From Pseudonocardia thermophila (lineage in GTDB: Bacteria; Actinomycetota; Actinomycetes; Mycobacteriales; Pseudonocardiaceae), in contig NZ_FRAP01000008.1 of NCBI RefSeq assembly GCF_900142365.1, positions 1 to 64,000 of the forward strand: DNA of 64,000 nucleotides. The letters run 5' to 3'. Shown here piece after piece: positions 26,847 through 33,901 of this stretch. The notes under the pieces are model-generated. The model did no database searches. It was not told where the DNA came from and saw nothing but the letters and a program-made list of their open reading frames with translations. A program made the translations under genes and the position numbers. Each line of letters begins with the position of its first letter. Within the stretch, counting starts at the first letter, position 1.

Positions 26847-27488
26847 GTGATCGTCACCTGCCCGAAGTGCTTCTCCTTCGACGATGTGCTGCCGCCGCGG
26901 CGCTCGCCGGACGGGCGGATCGACTACACCTGCACCGGTGACCACGGCGGCGAAGGCCCGTTCCGGTGGAGCTCCACCCCCGACGCCGTCGACCTGCCCT
27001 CCCCGCGCCGGACGGCGGCTTCGTCCTCGTCGTCGGCCACCCGGGCGCCCCGGGCTCCGCGCGCGCCGCGCCCGAACCCCGACGACGCCTCCATCGACGA
27101 GCTGCTCGATCCGCTGCTCGCCTGCGTCAACCCCGGCGAGCCGTTCGTCGAGTACGGGGTGGTCGAGTACCGCTTCCGGCAGGCCCGCCCCGACCTGTTC
27201 CTGCAGCACGTGCGCGAGCGGGGCCACGTCATGCTCGGCACCCGCCGCAACCTCGCCGCGTCGTCGTCGCGGTTCACCCGCGCGCTGCGCAAGCTGGAGA
27301 GCGCGGGTCAGCTGGTGTCGGTGAAGGGCCCGGGCACCGGTGCGTGGCGCTACGAGCAGTCGATCGGCTACTGGGCCCGCCCGCCGCGACCGTCCGGCCC
27401 GCTGCTGACCTGGTCGATGTTCTGCGCCACCCAGGGCCGCAGCGCGGAGTGGACCGCCGAGGACCGCGCGCTGTTCGACACGCCGTGA
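26847..27488 (+). CDS. Small zinc-ribbon protein with C-terminal helical DNA-binding-like region, unknown function
   Basis: This 213-residue protein starts with a Cys pair CPKC (residues 5-8) and a later Cys in DYTCTGDHGGEG, suggesting a partial zinc ribbon. A Ser/Ala/Pro-rich linker (about residues 55-80) and a C-terminal domain follow. The C-terminal part (RRNLAASSSRFTRALRKLESAGQLVSV, then GTGAWRYEQSIGYWA) looks like a winged-helix fold. I do not recognise a named family. TAGAGT at 26811-26816 is a good -10 candidate about 30 bases before the GTG, and AAGGGA supplies the ribosome site. A role in transcription is only inference. Confidence 0.72.
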   Translation: MIVTCPKCFSFDDVLPPRRSPDGRIDYTCTGDHGGEGPFRWSSTPDAVDLPSPRRTAASSSSSATRAPRAPRAPRPNPDDASIDELLDPLLACVNPGEPFVEYGVVEYRFRQARPDLFLQHVRERGHVMLGTRRNLAASSSRFTRALRKLESAGQLVSVKGPGTGAWRYEQSIGYWARPPRPSGPLLTWSMFCATQGRSAEWTAEDRALFDTP

Positions 27489-27623
27489 CGGGCCGCGCCG
27501 CGTTCGGGTGATCGCCCGAGCTGCGGTTGTGCGGGCCCGCGGGTGCTGGTCCACTGAGGAGGGCCGCGTCGCGCCGGTGGCTCGGCCGGGAGCGATGGAC
27601 CCGACGCGCTCAGGGAGCGGCGC

Positions 27624-28010
27624 ATGGCTGATCCGGCTCGCACCGACTTCTCGGTCGACCTCGTCCGCACCGAGCCGGGGATCTGCGTCGTGACCGTGTC
27701 CGGCGCGCTCGACATCAGCACCGAGGGGCGGGTGCGCGCCTTCCTGGCGGCCGCGATCGCCACGCCGGGGACGGCCCTGGTCGTCGTGGACGTCGACCGG
27801 GTCACGTTCGTCGGGGTGAGCGGCCTGCGCGCCGTCCTCGACGCCCGCGCGAAGGCCGCTGAGCGCGGCATCGCCGTCGAGCTGGTCGGCGACCAGCCCA
27901 TCGTGCGGCGGCTGCTCGACGTCGTTGCCGCGCACGGCACCGGCCCCGGGCAGCTCCCCCTCCACCCCGACATCTGCAGTGCGCGCCGCCGCCTGGCCTC
28001 GTCACTCTGA
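27624..28010 (+). CDS. STAS-domain anti-sigma factor antagonist
   Basis: This 128-residue cytoplasmic protein has a complete STAS fold: VVTVSGALDISTEGRVRAFLAAAI, then VVVDVDRVTFVGVSGLRAVLDARAKAAERGIAVELVG. The Ser in GVSGLRAVL occupies the position that partner kinases phosphorylate in SpoIIAA/RsbV-like proteins. It should release a sigma factor by binding an anti-sigma kinase, although no such kinase lies nearby. The ATG at 27624 follows GGGAG. A second STAS-like protein is encoded 350 bases downstream, so this may be a small regulatory locus. Confidence 0.87.
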   Translation: MADPARTDFSVDLVRTEPGICVVTVSGALDISTEGRVRAFLAAAIATPGTALVVVDVDRVTFVGVSGLRAVLDARAKAAERGIAVELVGDQPIVRRLLDVVAAHGTGPGQLPLHPDICSARRRLASSL

Positions 28011-28084
28011 CGGCCGCATCGGCATCGACCCTGCCGTCCGAACGGCCGAACCGGACACTGGGCCACCTGTGATTTCACGGTTTG

Positions 28085-28103
28085 ACTGCAGAAGATCTCT
28101 TGC
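28085..28103. promoter_or_regulatory. Imperfect palindrome, copy A of a motif shared with the MerR and hsp20 upstream regions
   Basis: ACTGCAGAAGATCTCTTGC contains GCAGAAGATCTCTTGC, an imperfect dyad centred on GATC. The block TGCAGAAGATCTCT closely matches TGTAGAAAATCTCT before hsp20 and, less closely, ACTGCAGATTCTCTGC before the MerR gene. It lies about 70 bases before the 61-residue ORF at 28174. Binding by the local MerR-type regulator is inference. Confidence 0.45.
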
Positions 28104-28173
28104 GACAACTGTAGGTTTCGGCACAGGATGGTCAGGGGACGTGGACATCGAGCCCGTCGAGGAGGAGGCAACG

Positions 28174-28359
28174 GTGAAGCAGCACGACTCGGACGTCACG
28201 GATCCCATCAGCGCGGCCTTCCGCATCGACGACGCGGCCCGCGCTGTGCAGGCCATCCACGGCGTGCGGGGTCGGCGCAGGACCGTGCGGGACACCGCCG
28301 TGCGACCCGGCGCGCGACCGACCGCCGGGACGTCGCCGCATTCGGGGTCGTCGTCCTGA
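28174..28359 (+). CDS. Small hypothetical protein (61 residues)
   Basis: A GTG lies 8 bases after the strong ribosome site GAGGAGG and opens a 61-codon frame beginning VKQHDSDVTDPISAAFRIDD and containing AVQAIHGVRGRRRTVRD. It ends 4 bases before the next STAS-like gene. The first half is acidic and helical; the tail is basic and Ser/Gly-rich. No family is recognised. The good ribosome site and tight spacing support translation, possibly coupled with the downstream gene. Confidence 0.55.
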   Translation: MKQHDSDVTDPISAAFRIDDAARAVQAIHGVRGRRRTVRDTAVRPGARPTAGTSPHSGSSS

Positions 28360-28363
28360 GGCC

Positions 28364-28873
28364 GTGGCCGTGACGGCGATGCCGACGGGGGCGACGATGC
28401 CGACGGTGGCGACGCATCCGACGACCGCGGCGCCCCGGCAGGTGACGCGGTCACTGCGATCGCGAGCTGCGACAGGGACCCCGGCCCGCCCCGGGGCGGT
28501 GCCGTCCGGCCTGCGGGCCGGGCGGCGCCCCGGCGCCGACGACTGGTACGTGGTGCCGGTGACCGGCCTCTTCGACGAGGCGGCCGCGCACCGCGTGGTC
28601 CGCCTGATCTGCGCTCGGCTGCACCTGCTCGACACCGGCCGGACGCGCCTGCGGCACATCGCGATCGACGTGTCCGAGTGCGCGGGCCTGACGGCCGAAG
28701 GACTGGAGGTGCTGCTCGGCTCGCTCCCCGCCGCCGCGGAACGCGGGGTGGGCGTTCACCTGGTGGGACGGGGTGCACTGACCCACGACGTGCCGCTTCG
28801 GGCGCGTCGCCTGCTGCACCGCTTCAAGGTCTTCCCGACACTGGCGGCCGCCCGCGCCGCCTTCGACCACTGA
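28364..28873 (+). CDS. STAS-like domain protein
   Basis: This 169-residue protein has a low-complexity Thr/Pro/Arg-rich N-terminus of about 60 residues, then a STAS-like fold: WYVVPVTGLFDEAAAHRVVRLICARL, HIAIDVSECAGLTAEGLEVLLGSLPAAAERGVGVHLVG, then RRLLHRFKVFPTLAAARAA. The position expected to hold the phosphorylated Ser reads AGLTAEGL, so a Thr may replace it. It is probably a divergent anti-anti-sigma factor. The GTG at 28364 has only a weak ribosome site, so the true start could be further in. It forms a pair with the 61-residue ORF upstream. Confidence 0.72.
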   Translation: MAVTAMPTGATMPTVATHPTTAAPRQVTRSLRSRAATGTPARPGAVPSGLRAGRRPGADDWYVVPVTGLFDEAAAHRVVRLICARLHLLDTGRTRLRHIAIDVSECAGLTAEGLEVLLGSLPAAAERGVGVHLVGRGALTHDVPLRARRLLHRFKVFPTLAAARAAFDH

Positions 28874-28927
28874 GCCGTATCGAACCGCGCCGTATCAGAC
28901 CGAACCACCGTAGCGAACTCGACGCGC

Positions 28928-28954
28928 AACGCCCCGGCCCGTGGCCGGGGCGTT
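28928..28954 (+). terminator. Strong hairpin terminator after the STAS-like gene
   Basis: AACGCCCCGGCC and GGCCGGGGCGTT form a perfect 12-bp stem with a 3-base loop, followed by GTCGTT. It lies between the STAS-like gene and the convergent MerR gene, so it may terminate transcription from both sides. Confidence 0.8.
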
Positions 28955-29001
28955 GTCGTTGCCAGGTTCGAAACCGGTTCGACGCTGCTGGTCGACGCGG
29001 C

Positions 29002-29436
29002 TCAAGACACCGACGGCGCGGACGGCGGCGCCGAAGGCGGCTGCTGCGTGTCCGGTCCGCCGGGCCCCTGCTGCGGCGGGTACTGGGGCGGTGGATCCTG
29101 CAGCGCCGCCGTCACCCTTGCGAGCCGGCTGCGCAGATCGTCGATGATCATCTGCGCGTCCTGCCGCTCCCGGGCGAGCTGGTCCTGCAGCTCGACGATG
29201 CGCGCGGCAGCGTCGAGCGTCATCCCGTCGTCGAACAGCTCACGCATGCGCTGCGCCAGCGCGAGCTGGCGGCGGGAGTAGCGGCGATGTCCGCCGGGTG
29301 ACCGGTGCGGCGCGAGCACGCCCGCCGCGTCGAGGCTGCGGAGGAACGCCGGCTGCACACCGAGCAGCTCGGCGGCCTGGCCCATGGTCAGCGCGGGGTA
29401 GTCCGCGTCGTCGAGCTTGCCGACACCTTCCGGCAC
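29002..29436 (-). CDS. MerR-family transcriptional regulator (HspR-like)
   Basis: This 144-residue regulator has an N-terminal MerR winged helix (YPALTMGQAAELLGVQPAFLRSLDAAGVLAPHRSPGGHRRYSRRQL), then a dimerising coiled coil (about residues 65-110, IVELQDQLARERQDAQMIIDDL) and a Pro/Gln-rich tail without Cys. Similar proteins are heat-shock or stress regulators in actinobacteria and often sit beside hsp20, as here. The GTG at 29436 is chosen because AGGAGGTGA stands about 7 bases upstream; longer frames have no such site. It is downstream of hsp20 on the same strand, 159 bases away, with an inverted repeat between. Confidence 0.88.
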   Translation of the reverse strand: MPEGVGKLDDADYPALTMGQAAELLGVQPAFLRSLDAAGVLAPHRSPGGHRRYSRRQLALAQRMRELFDDGMTLDAAARIVELQDQLARERQDAQMIIDDLRSRLARVTAALQDPPPQYPPQQGPGGPDTQQPPSAPPSAPSVS

Positions 29437-29503
29437 CCGTTCACCTCCTCCCGACGCTGCCGCGTCACGCCTCCTCTTCCCGCGGGCCATATTTGTTGAT
29501 GCT

Positions 29504-29519
29504 ACTGCAGATTCTCTGC
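29504..29519. promoter_or_regulatory. Inverted repeat before the MerR gene (copy B)
   Basis: GCAGA-TTC-TCTGC (29507-29519) is a perfect 5-bp dyad with a 3-base spacer, about 70 bases upstream of the MerR-type start. With its flank it reads ACTGCAGATTCTCTGC, related to copies A and C. It could be an autoregulatory operator (inference). Confidence 0.45.
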
Positions 29520-29594
29520 GGGTCACGTCACCCGGGACGGATTCGATCCAGACCACATTCCGGGCCGGGACCGGACCGCTCCGCAGCGCGCCCG

Positions 29595-30035
29595 TCAGGC
29601 GTCGATCTGGGCGCGCTCCGGGCCCGCGTTGATCGCGATGCGCCGCGGCTTGGCCTTCTCCGCGACCGGGATGCGCAGCGTCAGCACACCGGCGTCGTAC
29701 CGCGCGTCGATGCGTTCGGTGTCGAGCCCGTCGTCGAGGAACAGCTGCCGCGTCATCGACCCGTGATGCCGCTCCGCGACCTGCATCTCCACGTCGCCCC
29801 GGGTCGTCGGATCGGGCCGCTCCGCCTTCACCGTCAGCGTGTTCTGCTCCACGCTCACATCGATCGCGGACGGATCCACCCCCGGCAGATCGATCGCGAG
29901 CACGTACGTGTCACCGTCCCGCCACGCGTCCATCGGCATCGCGGACGGCCGCGCGAACGCGCTCACGACCCCCAGCGCCTGCTCCGCAAGCCGATCAAGC
30001 TCGTGGAACGCGTCGGTCCGCATCAACATCGCCAT
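29595..30035 (-). CDS. Hsp20/alpha-crystallin small heat-shock protein
   Basis: This 146-residue chaperone keeps unfolding proteins soluble without ATP. The alpha-crystallin domain spans about residues 38-135: DAWRDGDTYVLAIDLPGVDPSAIDVSVEQNTLTVKAER, RHHGSMTRQLFLDDGLDTERIDARYDAGVLTLRIPV. It closes on AKPRRIAI, where family members usually carry the C-terminal Ile-x-Ile anchor. The ATG at 30035 is 5 bases after AGGAGG. A conserved motif lies about 100 bases upstream (copy C), and the MerR-type gene follows. Heat or stress induction through that regulator is likely but not shown. Confidence 0.95.
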   Translation of the reverse strand: MAMLMRTDAFHELDRLAEQALGVVSAFARPSAMPMDAWRDGDTYVLAIDLPGVDPSAIDVSVEQNTLTVKAERPDPTTRGDVEMQVAERHHGSMTRQLFLDDGLDTERIDARYDAGVLTLRIPVAEKAKPRRIAINAGPERAQIDA

Positions 30036-30131
30036 CCATCCCTCCTACTGAAATCTGTCCTCCTGACAGCAGAAGTGATGTGGTTACCACGGGAACCGGA
30101 TCCACCGACCCCCGATACCTCCAAGGGTAGA

Positions 30132-30150
30132 TGTAGAAAATCTCTACTGC
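30132..30150. promoter_or_regulatory. Inverted repeat before hsp20 (copy C)
   Basis: GTAGA-AAATC-TCTAC (30133-30147) is a perfect 5-bp dyad about 100 bases upstream of hsp20. The run TGTAGAAAATCTCT matches 12 of 14 positions of copy A (TGCAGAAGATCTCT). This is a candidate operator for the adjacent MerR-type regulator. Confidence 0.5.
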
Positions 30151-30281
30151 AAACTGACGGTTGTCCGGGTATGTCCAGCTCAGGAGCCCGACCCGGGCTG
30201 CGGCTGCTCGCCCGGTTCCCACCTCGGTCGCCGCATCCGCGCCACCCGGTCCACGACGACCCGAGAGCACACGTCACGAAG

Positions 30282-30336
30282 CCGCGCCGGCGGCGGGCGG
30301 CGAACCCTTCCGTTCGCGCACCCGCCGCCGGCGCGG
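30282..30336 (-). terminator. Very strong extended hairpin between acyl-CoA dehydrogenase and hsp20
   Basis: A perfect 16-bp outer stem (30282-30297 with 30321-30336, starting CCGCGCCGGCGGCGGG) encloses an inner 6-bp stem GCGAAC/GTTCGC. It lies about 105 bases after the acyl-CoA dehydrogenase stop and 247 bases before the hsp20 start, so it probably ends the dehydrogenase transcript. No other gene was seen in 30151-30440. Confidence 0.75.
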
Positions 30337-30440
30337 ACAGGACGGCGACCGACCGATGGCCTCCGCGGCCACCGAGTCCGGGGCGGAGCCGTCGCGGCGA
30401 TCCGTGGCGGTGCCCGAGAGCGACCCGGGGAGCGCCGGAG

Positions 30441-31745
30441 CTACCCCACCTCCGCCATCACGCCGTACCCCTCCATCGACTTCTTGAACTGCAGCGGGTC
30501 GCAGTCGACGAACGTGTCCGGGGAGAACTCCGCGTCCGCCATGACGCCCCACGCCTTCCTCCGCTGCATCGCGAGGTTGCCCGCGTCGTACAGCGGGAAG
30601 ATGAGCGACTCCCGGTAGTACTTCTCCATCGGGAACTTCTTGTCGACCGCGTTGACGCCGACGATGCGCATGCAGTCGAACACGACGCTCTGCATCAGGT
30701 CTCCGCAGAAGGTCTTGTTCATCGCCCCGAGGGCCTGGCCCTCACTGTCGTACATGTCCATGTAGTGAGCGGCCTTCCAGCACATGTACCGGGCAGCTTC
30801 GATCTTCGCGGCGATCTCGGTGAGGAGGTTGCCGACGGCCTGGTGGTTGATGATCGGGCGAGCGCCGCCACCGGTGAAGGTCCTGGCCCAGTTGAGCGCG
30901 AACTGGTACGCGCCGCGGGCAACACCGACGGCGGCGATGCTGGCCACGGAGCCGGACCAGGTGAAGTTGCGGTTGATGACGAGGTCGCCGTCACCGTGGG
31001 CGAAGAGGTTCTCCTCGGGCACCCGGACGTCGCGGAACGTCATGGTGACGTTCTGGCAGGTGCGGTGCCCGATCTTGTCGATCACCTCGTACTCGATGCC
31101 GGGGGTGCCGCGTTCGACGAGGATCGCGCTGAGGCCTTCCTTGCCCCCCTTGGTGCGGTCGGTCCGCACGATGCACAGGTTCACGTCCGCGCCCTGCAGG
31201 TCCCACCCGCCGGCGTTGCAGGGCCAGTGCTTCTCGCCGTTGAGGACGTACTCGCCGTTGGCCTTGTCGTGGTCGGCGACGAGCTGGATCCCCGCGGTGG
31301 GGCTCGGGTGATCGAAGTTGGCGGTGCCACCGCGTTCGCTGACGACCCAGCCCGCGAGGTAGTCGGTGCGTCCGCTCGACGTGGCCTGGCCGATCCACTT
31401 CTCGCACTGCTGTTCGCTCCCGAACCACGTCAGCGGCATCAGCGCGAGCCCGTTCACGAGCACGATCGTGGGGAAACCCGGGTCGACGGCGCACAGCTCC
31501 TCGGCGGCGATCATGAAGTCGACGTTCGACAGGCCGCCGCCGCCGTACTTCTTCGGGAGGAAGCTGGTCGGCAGCCCCATCGCGGAGGCCTGCTCGAAGG
31601 CCGGCTTCATCGCGAGGAAGGCCTCCTGCGGATCGGTCAGCGCGTCGGCGCGTTCGGCGGCGGGTCGGACCACCTCCTGCGCGAACTCACGCATGCCGTA
31701 CTTGAGCTTCTTCTGCTCCGCGGTCAGTTCGAAGTCGATCGACAC
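30441..31745 (-). CDS. Acyl-CoA dehydrogenase family flavoprotein
   Basis: This 434-residue protein has the FAD acyl-CoA dehydrogenase layout: N-terminal helical domain (ELTAEQKKLKYGMREFAQEVVRPAAERAD), MGLPTSFLPKKYGGGGLSNVDFMIAAEELC, the middle beta domain LNGEKHWPCNAGGWDLQGADVNLCIVR, and C-terminal helices FTWSGSVASIAAVGVARGAYQFALNWA and YRESLIFPLYDAGNLAMQRRKAWG. The family introduces alpha,beta double bonds into acyl-CoAs using an electron-transfer flavoprotein. The substrate is unknown. The GTG at 31745 follows GAGGAGG by 8 bases. It lies 97 bases downstream of an NsrR-like repressor on the same strand and may be under its control. Confidence 0.9.
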   Translation of the reverse strand: MSIDFELTAEQKKLKYGMREFAQEVVRPAAERADALTDPQEAFLAMKPAFEQASAMGLPTSFLPKKYGGGGLSNVDFMIAAEELCAVDPGFPTIVLVNGLALMPLTWFGSEQQCEKWIGQATSSGRTDYLAGWVVSERGGTANFDHPSPTAGIQLVADHDKANGEYVLNGEKHWPCNAGGWDLQGADVNLCIVRTDRTKGGKEGLSAILVERGTPGIEYEVIDKIGHRTCQNVTMTFRDVRVPEENLFAHGDGDLVINRNFTWSGSVASIAAVGVARGAYQFALNWARTFTGGGARPIINHQAVGNLLTEIAAKIEAARYMCWKAAHYMDMYDSEGQALGAMNKTFCGDLMQSVVFDCMRIVGVNAVDKKFPMEKYYRESLIFPLYDAGNLAMQRRKAWGVMADAEFSPDTFVDCDPLQFKKSMEGYGVMAEVG

Positions 31746-31842
31746 GAGCGTTCCTCCTCGTCGAGGATGAGTGCGGGCCGTGCGACGGCGCGCACCGGTG
31801 AACCCGCGGAGGGCTTCGGCGCGAGCGCAGGACGGCCAGCGG

Positions 31843-32295
31843 CTACCGGCGGATGTCGGTGCTCCCGGTGAGCCCGAGCGCACCGCGAAGGCCTTGATCG
31901 TTCACGGCGATGTCGTCGAGGCCGGCGGCGTCGAGGACAGCGAAGTACGCGGCGACGGCCTCGGCGAAGACGTTGCGCGCCCCGCACACACCCGCCACCC
32001 GGCAGAACCTGACCGGACCGAGGCACTCGACGACGGCGTGGTCCGGTTCCATGGCCCGCATGACCTCGCCGACGGTGATGGTCGCCGGGTCGCGGTGGAG
32101 GCTCACGCCGCCGCCGCGGCCAGGGGTCGTGCGAACGAGATCGGCGGCGACCATGCGCTGAACCACCTTGTCGAGGTGGTGCCGGGACACGTGGTGCGCT
32201 GCCGCGATGTCGGCGATCGAGCCACGCCGTCCGGGAGCCACACGCAGGAAGAGCACGACGCGCAGCGCGTAGTCGGCGTGGTTGGTGTGCTTCAA
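31843..32295 (-). CDS. nsrR: Rrf2-family regulator, NsrR-like nitric-oxide sensor
   Basis: This 150-residue protein has an Rrf2 winged helix (HADYALRVVLFLRVA, SIADIAAAHHVSRHHLDKVVQRMVAADLVRTTPGRGGGVSLHRDP) and the NsrR signature MEPDHAVVECLGPVRFCRVAGVCGARNVFAEAVAAYFAVLD. Three Cys (C-x6-C-x5-C) could hold the iron-sulfur cluster that NO destroys in NsrR; spacing in characterised NsrR proteins is usually C-x5-C-x5-C or close. A TTG at 32295 gives the standard N-terminus. It lies ahead of the acyl-CoA dehydrogenase. No flavohaemoglobin gene, the usual NsrR target, is in the window. Confidence 0.85.
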   Translation of the reverse strand: MKHTNHADYALRVVLFLRVAPGRRGSIADIAAAHHVSRHHLDKVVQRMVAADLVRTTPGRGGGVSLHRDPATITVGEVMRAMEPDHAVVECLGPVRFCRVAGVCGARNVFAEAVAAYFAVLDAAGLDDIAVNDQGLRGALGLTGSTDIRR

Positions 32296-32623
32296 GCCAG
32301 CTCGTCTCGATCGAGGGTCCGGCGGACTCTACCTCTCCTCGACGACGTCGGACGCCCGAAGCGCGTCGCCCGCCCGGAGTCGGTCACGTCCACACCGGGC
32401 GGTGGCCCGTGGCGACATCCACGACTCCGGCACCCGCGAGCGCCGGGTCGCCGTGGCCGACCCGATGCATCGCTCTCACAAAAACTCGGTACGCCAAATA
32501 CTACTTTAGGGATGACCCGCATCACAAGCAGTGCCTCGACGCCGCAGCCCACCAGGAGAAGGACCTGGTCAGAGCCCCGTGCCAGCGGCGAACGTCGCTG
32601 ATGCGGTAGCAGCTCTACCGTGA
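32296..32623. other. Intergenic region between nsrR-like and ECF sigma genes; no gene seen
   Basis: These 328 bases contain no open frame with protein-like composition. A short AT-rich island at about 32478-32515 includes AAATACTACTTT (32496-32507), an imperfect dyad loosely resembling an NsrR half-site and possibly part of a promoter. Nothing else stands out. Confidence 0.4.
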
Positions 32624-33487
32624 TCACACCGGCCAGCGCTCGACGTCCAGCGCCGCGAGCCGCTCCGGATCACCCACCACCTCGTAGCTGTCGATCCGCG
32701 CTCCGTCGAAGACGAAGATGATCGCCACCGTCAGCTCCCCGTCCCGGACCACGACCGCACCGGGTGCGCCGTCCAGCAAAGCCGGTTCCGCCTCCCGCGC
32801 CGGCCCGGCGAAGACGAGCGCCTCGGCCGCGATCTCCCGCGCCCCGCACACGACCTCCGACCGACCGGGCGCGAGGAGCACCGGATCCACCCGCCGCACC
32901 GCCTCCGGGGAGAGCACGTCGAGCAGCGCCGCGATGTCACCGCGCCGCAGCGCATCCAGGAACCGTTCGACGACCCGCCGCCGCCCGGCCAGGTCCTGCG
33001 GCGCCGTCGCCCCCGCCTGCACCCGCCTGCGCGCCCGCGCGCCGAGCTTCTTCGTCGCCTCCACCGACCGTCCGAGCACCACCGCGATCTCCGCGAACGG
33101 GACCGCGAAGACGTCGTGCAGCACGAACGCGACCCGCTCGGCGGGCGACAGGCTGTCCAGGACGACGAGGAGCGCGCGGCCGACGGAGTCCGCGACCTCC
33201 GCCTCGGCCGCGGGGTCGACGGGACCGGGCTGGTCGATGCAGTCGCCGGTGAGGAGCTCGGGGCGGGCGCGCCGGGCCCGGAGCCGGTCCACGCAGATCC
33301 GTGACGTGACCGTCGTCAGCCACCCACCGAGGTTGCCGATCTCCTCCACGGAGCCACCCTGCAGCCGCAACCAGGCGTCCTGCACCGCGTCCTCGGCGTC
33401 CGGCACCGATCCCAGCAGCCGGTGCGCCAGCGCCCGCAGCCGCGGCCGGTGCGGCTCGAACAGGGCGGCGAGCTCGTCGTCGTTCAT
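32624..33487 (-). CDS. ECF sigma factor with C-terminal SnoaL-like domain (SigJ/ECF41 type)
   Basis: This 287-residue sigma factor has region 2 (LFEPHRPRLRALAHRLLGSVPDAEDAVQDAWLRLQ, GGWLTTVTSRICVDRLRARRARPE) and region 4 (VLDSLSPAERVAFVLHDVFAVPFAEIAVVLGRSVEATKKLGARARRRVQ). A SnoaL/NTF2-like C-terminal domain follows from about residue 185 (VVERFLDALRRGDIAALLDVLSP to AIIFVFDGARIDSYEVVGDPERL). In the ECF41 group this extension replaces an anti-sigma factor. The ATG at 33487 lies close behind AGAGGGA. It diverges from a monooxygenase-like/DoxX pair, the usual arrangement of an ECF41 factor with its target operon. Confidence 0.9.
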   Translation of the reverse strand: MNDDELAALFEPHRPRLRALAHRLLGSVPDAEDAVQDAWLRLQGGSVEEIGNLGGWLTTVTSRICVDRLRARRARPELLTGDCIDQPGPVDPAAEAEVADSVGRALLVVLDSLSPAERVAFVLHDVFAVPFAEIAVVLGRSVEATKKLGARARRRVQAGATAPQDLAGRRRVVERFLDALRRGDIAALLDVLSPEAVRRVDPVLLAPGRSEVVCGAREIAAEALVFAGPAREAEPALLDGAPGAVVVRDGELTVAIIFVFDGARIDSYEVVGDPERLAALDVERWPV

Positions 33488-33490
33488 GTG

Positions 33491-33568
33491 TCCCTCTCCG
33501 CGCTTCGGCTCCGTCACCCCGGTTGACGTCCCGCGCACCCGGCGCGGGACACGACCCGCGGAGAGGGA
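33491..33568. promoter_or_regulatory. Divergent ECF promoter region with nested inverted repeats
   Basis: TCCCTCTCCGCG (33491-33502) and CGCGGAGAGGGA (33557-33568) are exact inverted copies and supply the ribosome site of each divergent gene. Inside them GTCCCGCG (33528-33535) pairs with CGCGGGAC (33543-33550). CCGTCAC near 33511-33517 and CGTC at 33527-33530 resemble ECF41 promoter boxes, but their spacing is too short for a confident call. Confidence 0.4.
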
Positions 33569-33577
33569 GATGCGGCC

Positions 33578-33901
33578 ATGAGCGTCCTGGTGGTGCAGTT
33601 CAGGGTCGATCCAGCCGACGTCGCGCAGGTACAGGCAGCGCTGACGGCGATGTGCGAGGCGCTCGCCGTCGAGCAGCCGGCGGGGACCCGGTTCGCCGCC
33701 TGCAAGCTCGCCGACGGCGTCAGCTTCCTCAACATCCTGCAGCTCGACGAGGGGGCGCCGAACCCGCTGCCGGAGATCCCGGCAGCCCGGGAGTTCCAGC
33801 AGCGCATGATCGCGTGCGCGCTCGGCGACGAGCCCCCGACCGCCGCGCCGGTGACCGTCGTGGGTTCATACGGCCTGCTCGAGGAGGTGCCGGCACGGTG
33901 A
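33578..33901 (+). CDS. Small protein with dimeric alpha/beta-barrel (ABM/monooxygenase-like) features
   Basis: This 107-residue protein begins MSVLVVQFRVDPADVAQVQAALTAMCEAL, continues GTRFAACKLADGVSFLNILQLDEG, and ends PVTVVGSYGLLEE. The beta-alpha-beta-beta pattern resembles the small ferredoxin-like proteins of the antibiotic-biosynthesis-monooxygenase/Dabb group. No catalytic residue is assignable. The ATG follows GAGAGGGA. It overlaps the DoxX-like gene by 4 bases and diverges from the ECF sigma gene, which probably controls it. Confidence 0.72.
   Translation: MSVLVVQFRVDPADVAQVQAALTAMCEALAVEQPAGTRFAACKLADGVSFLNILQLDEGAPNPLPEIPAAREFQQRMIACALGDEPPTAAPVTVVGSYGLLEEVPAR

Noticed and set aside
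32496..32507. AAATACTACTTT as an NsrR-binding site
   Set aside because: Only a loose match to NsrR half-sites, and nearly 200 bases from the NsrR-like start. Kept as a note in the intergenic entry, not as a called site.
32292..32627. A 111-codon minus-strand frame in the gap after the ECF sigma gene
   Set aside because: Composition is mixed and Arg/Gly-rich with no motif, no ribosome site and no neighbour coupling; it covers the likely promoter region.
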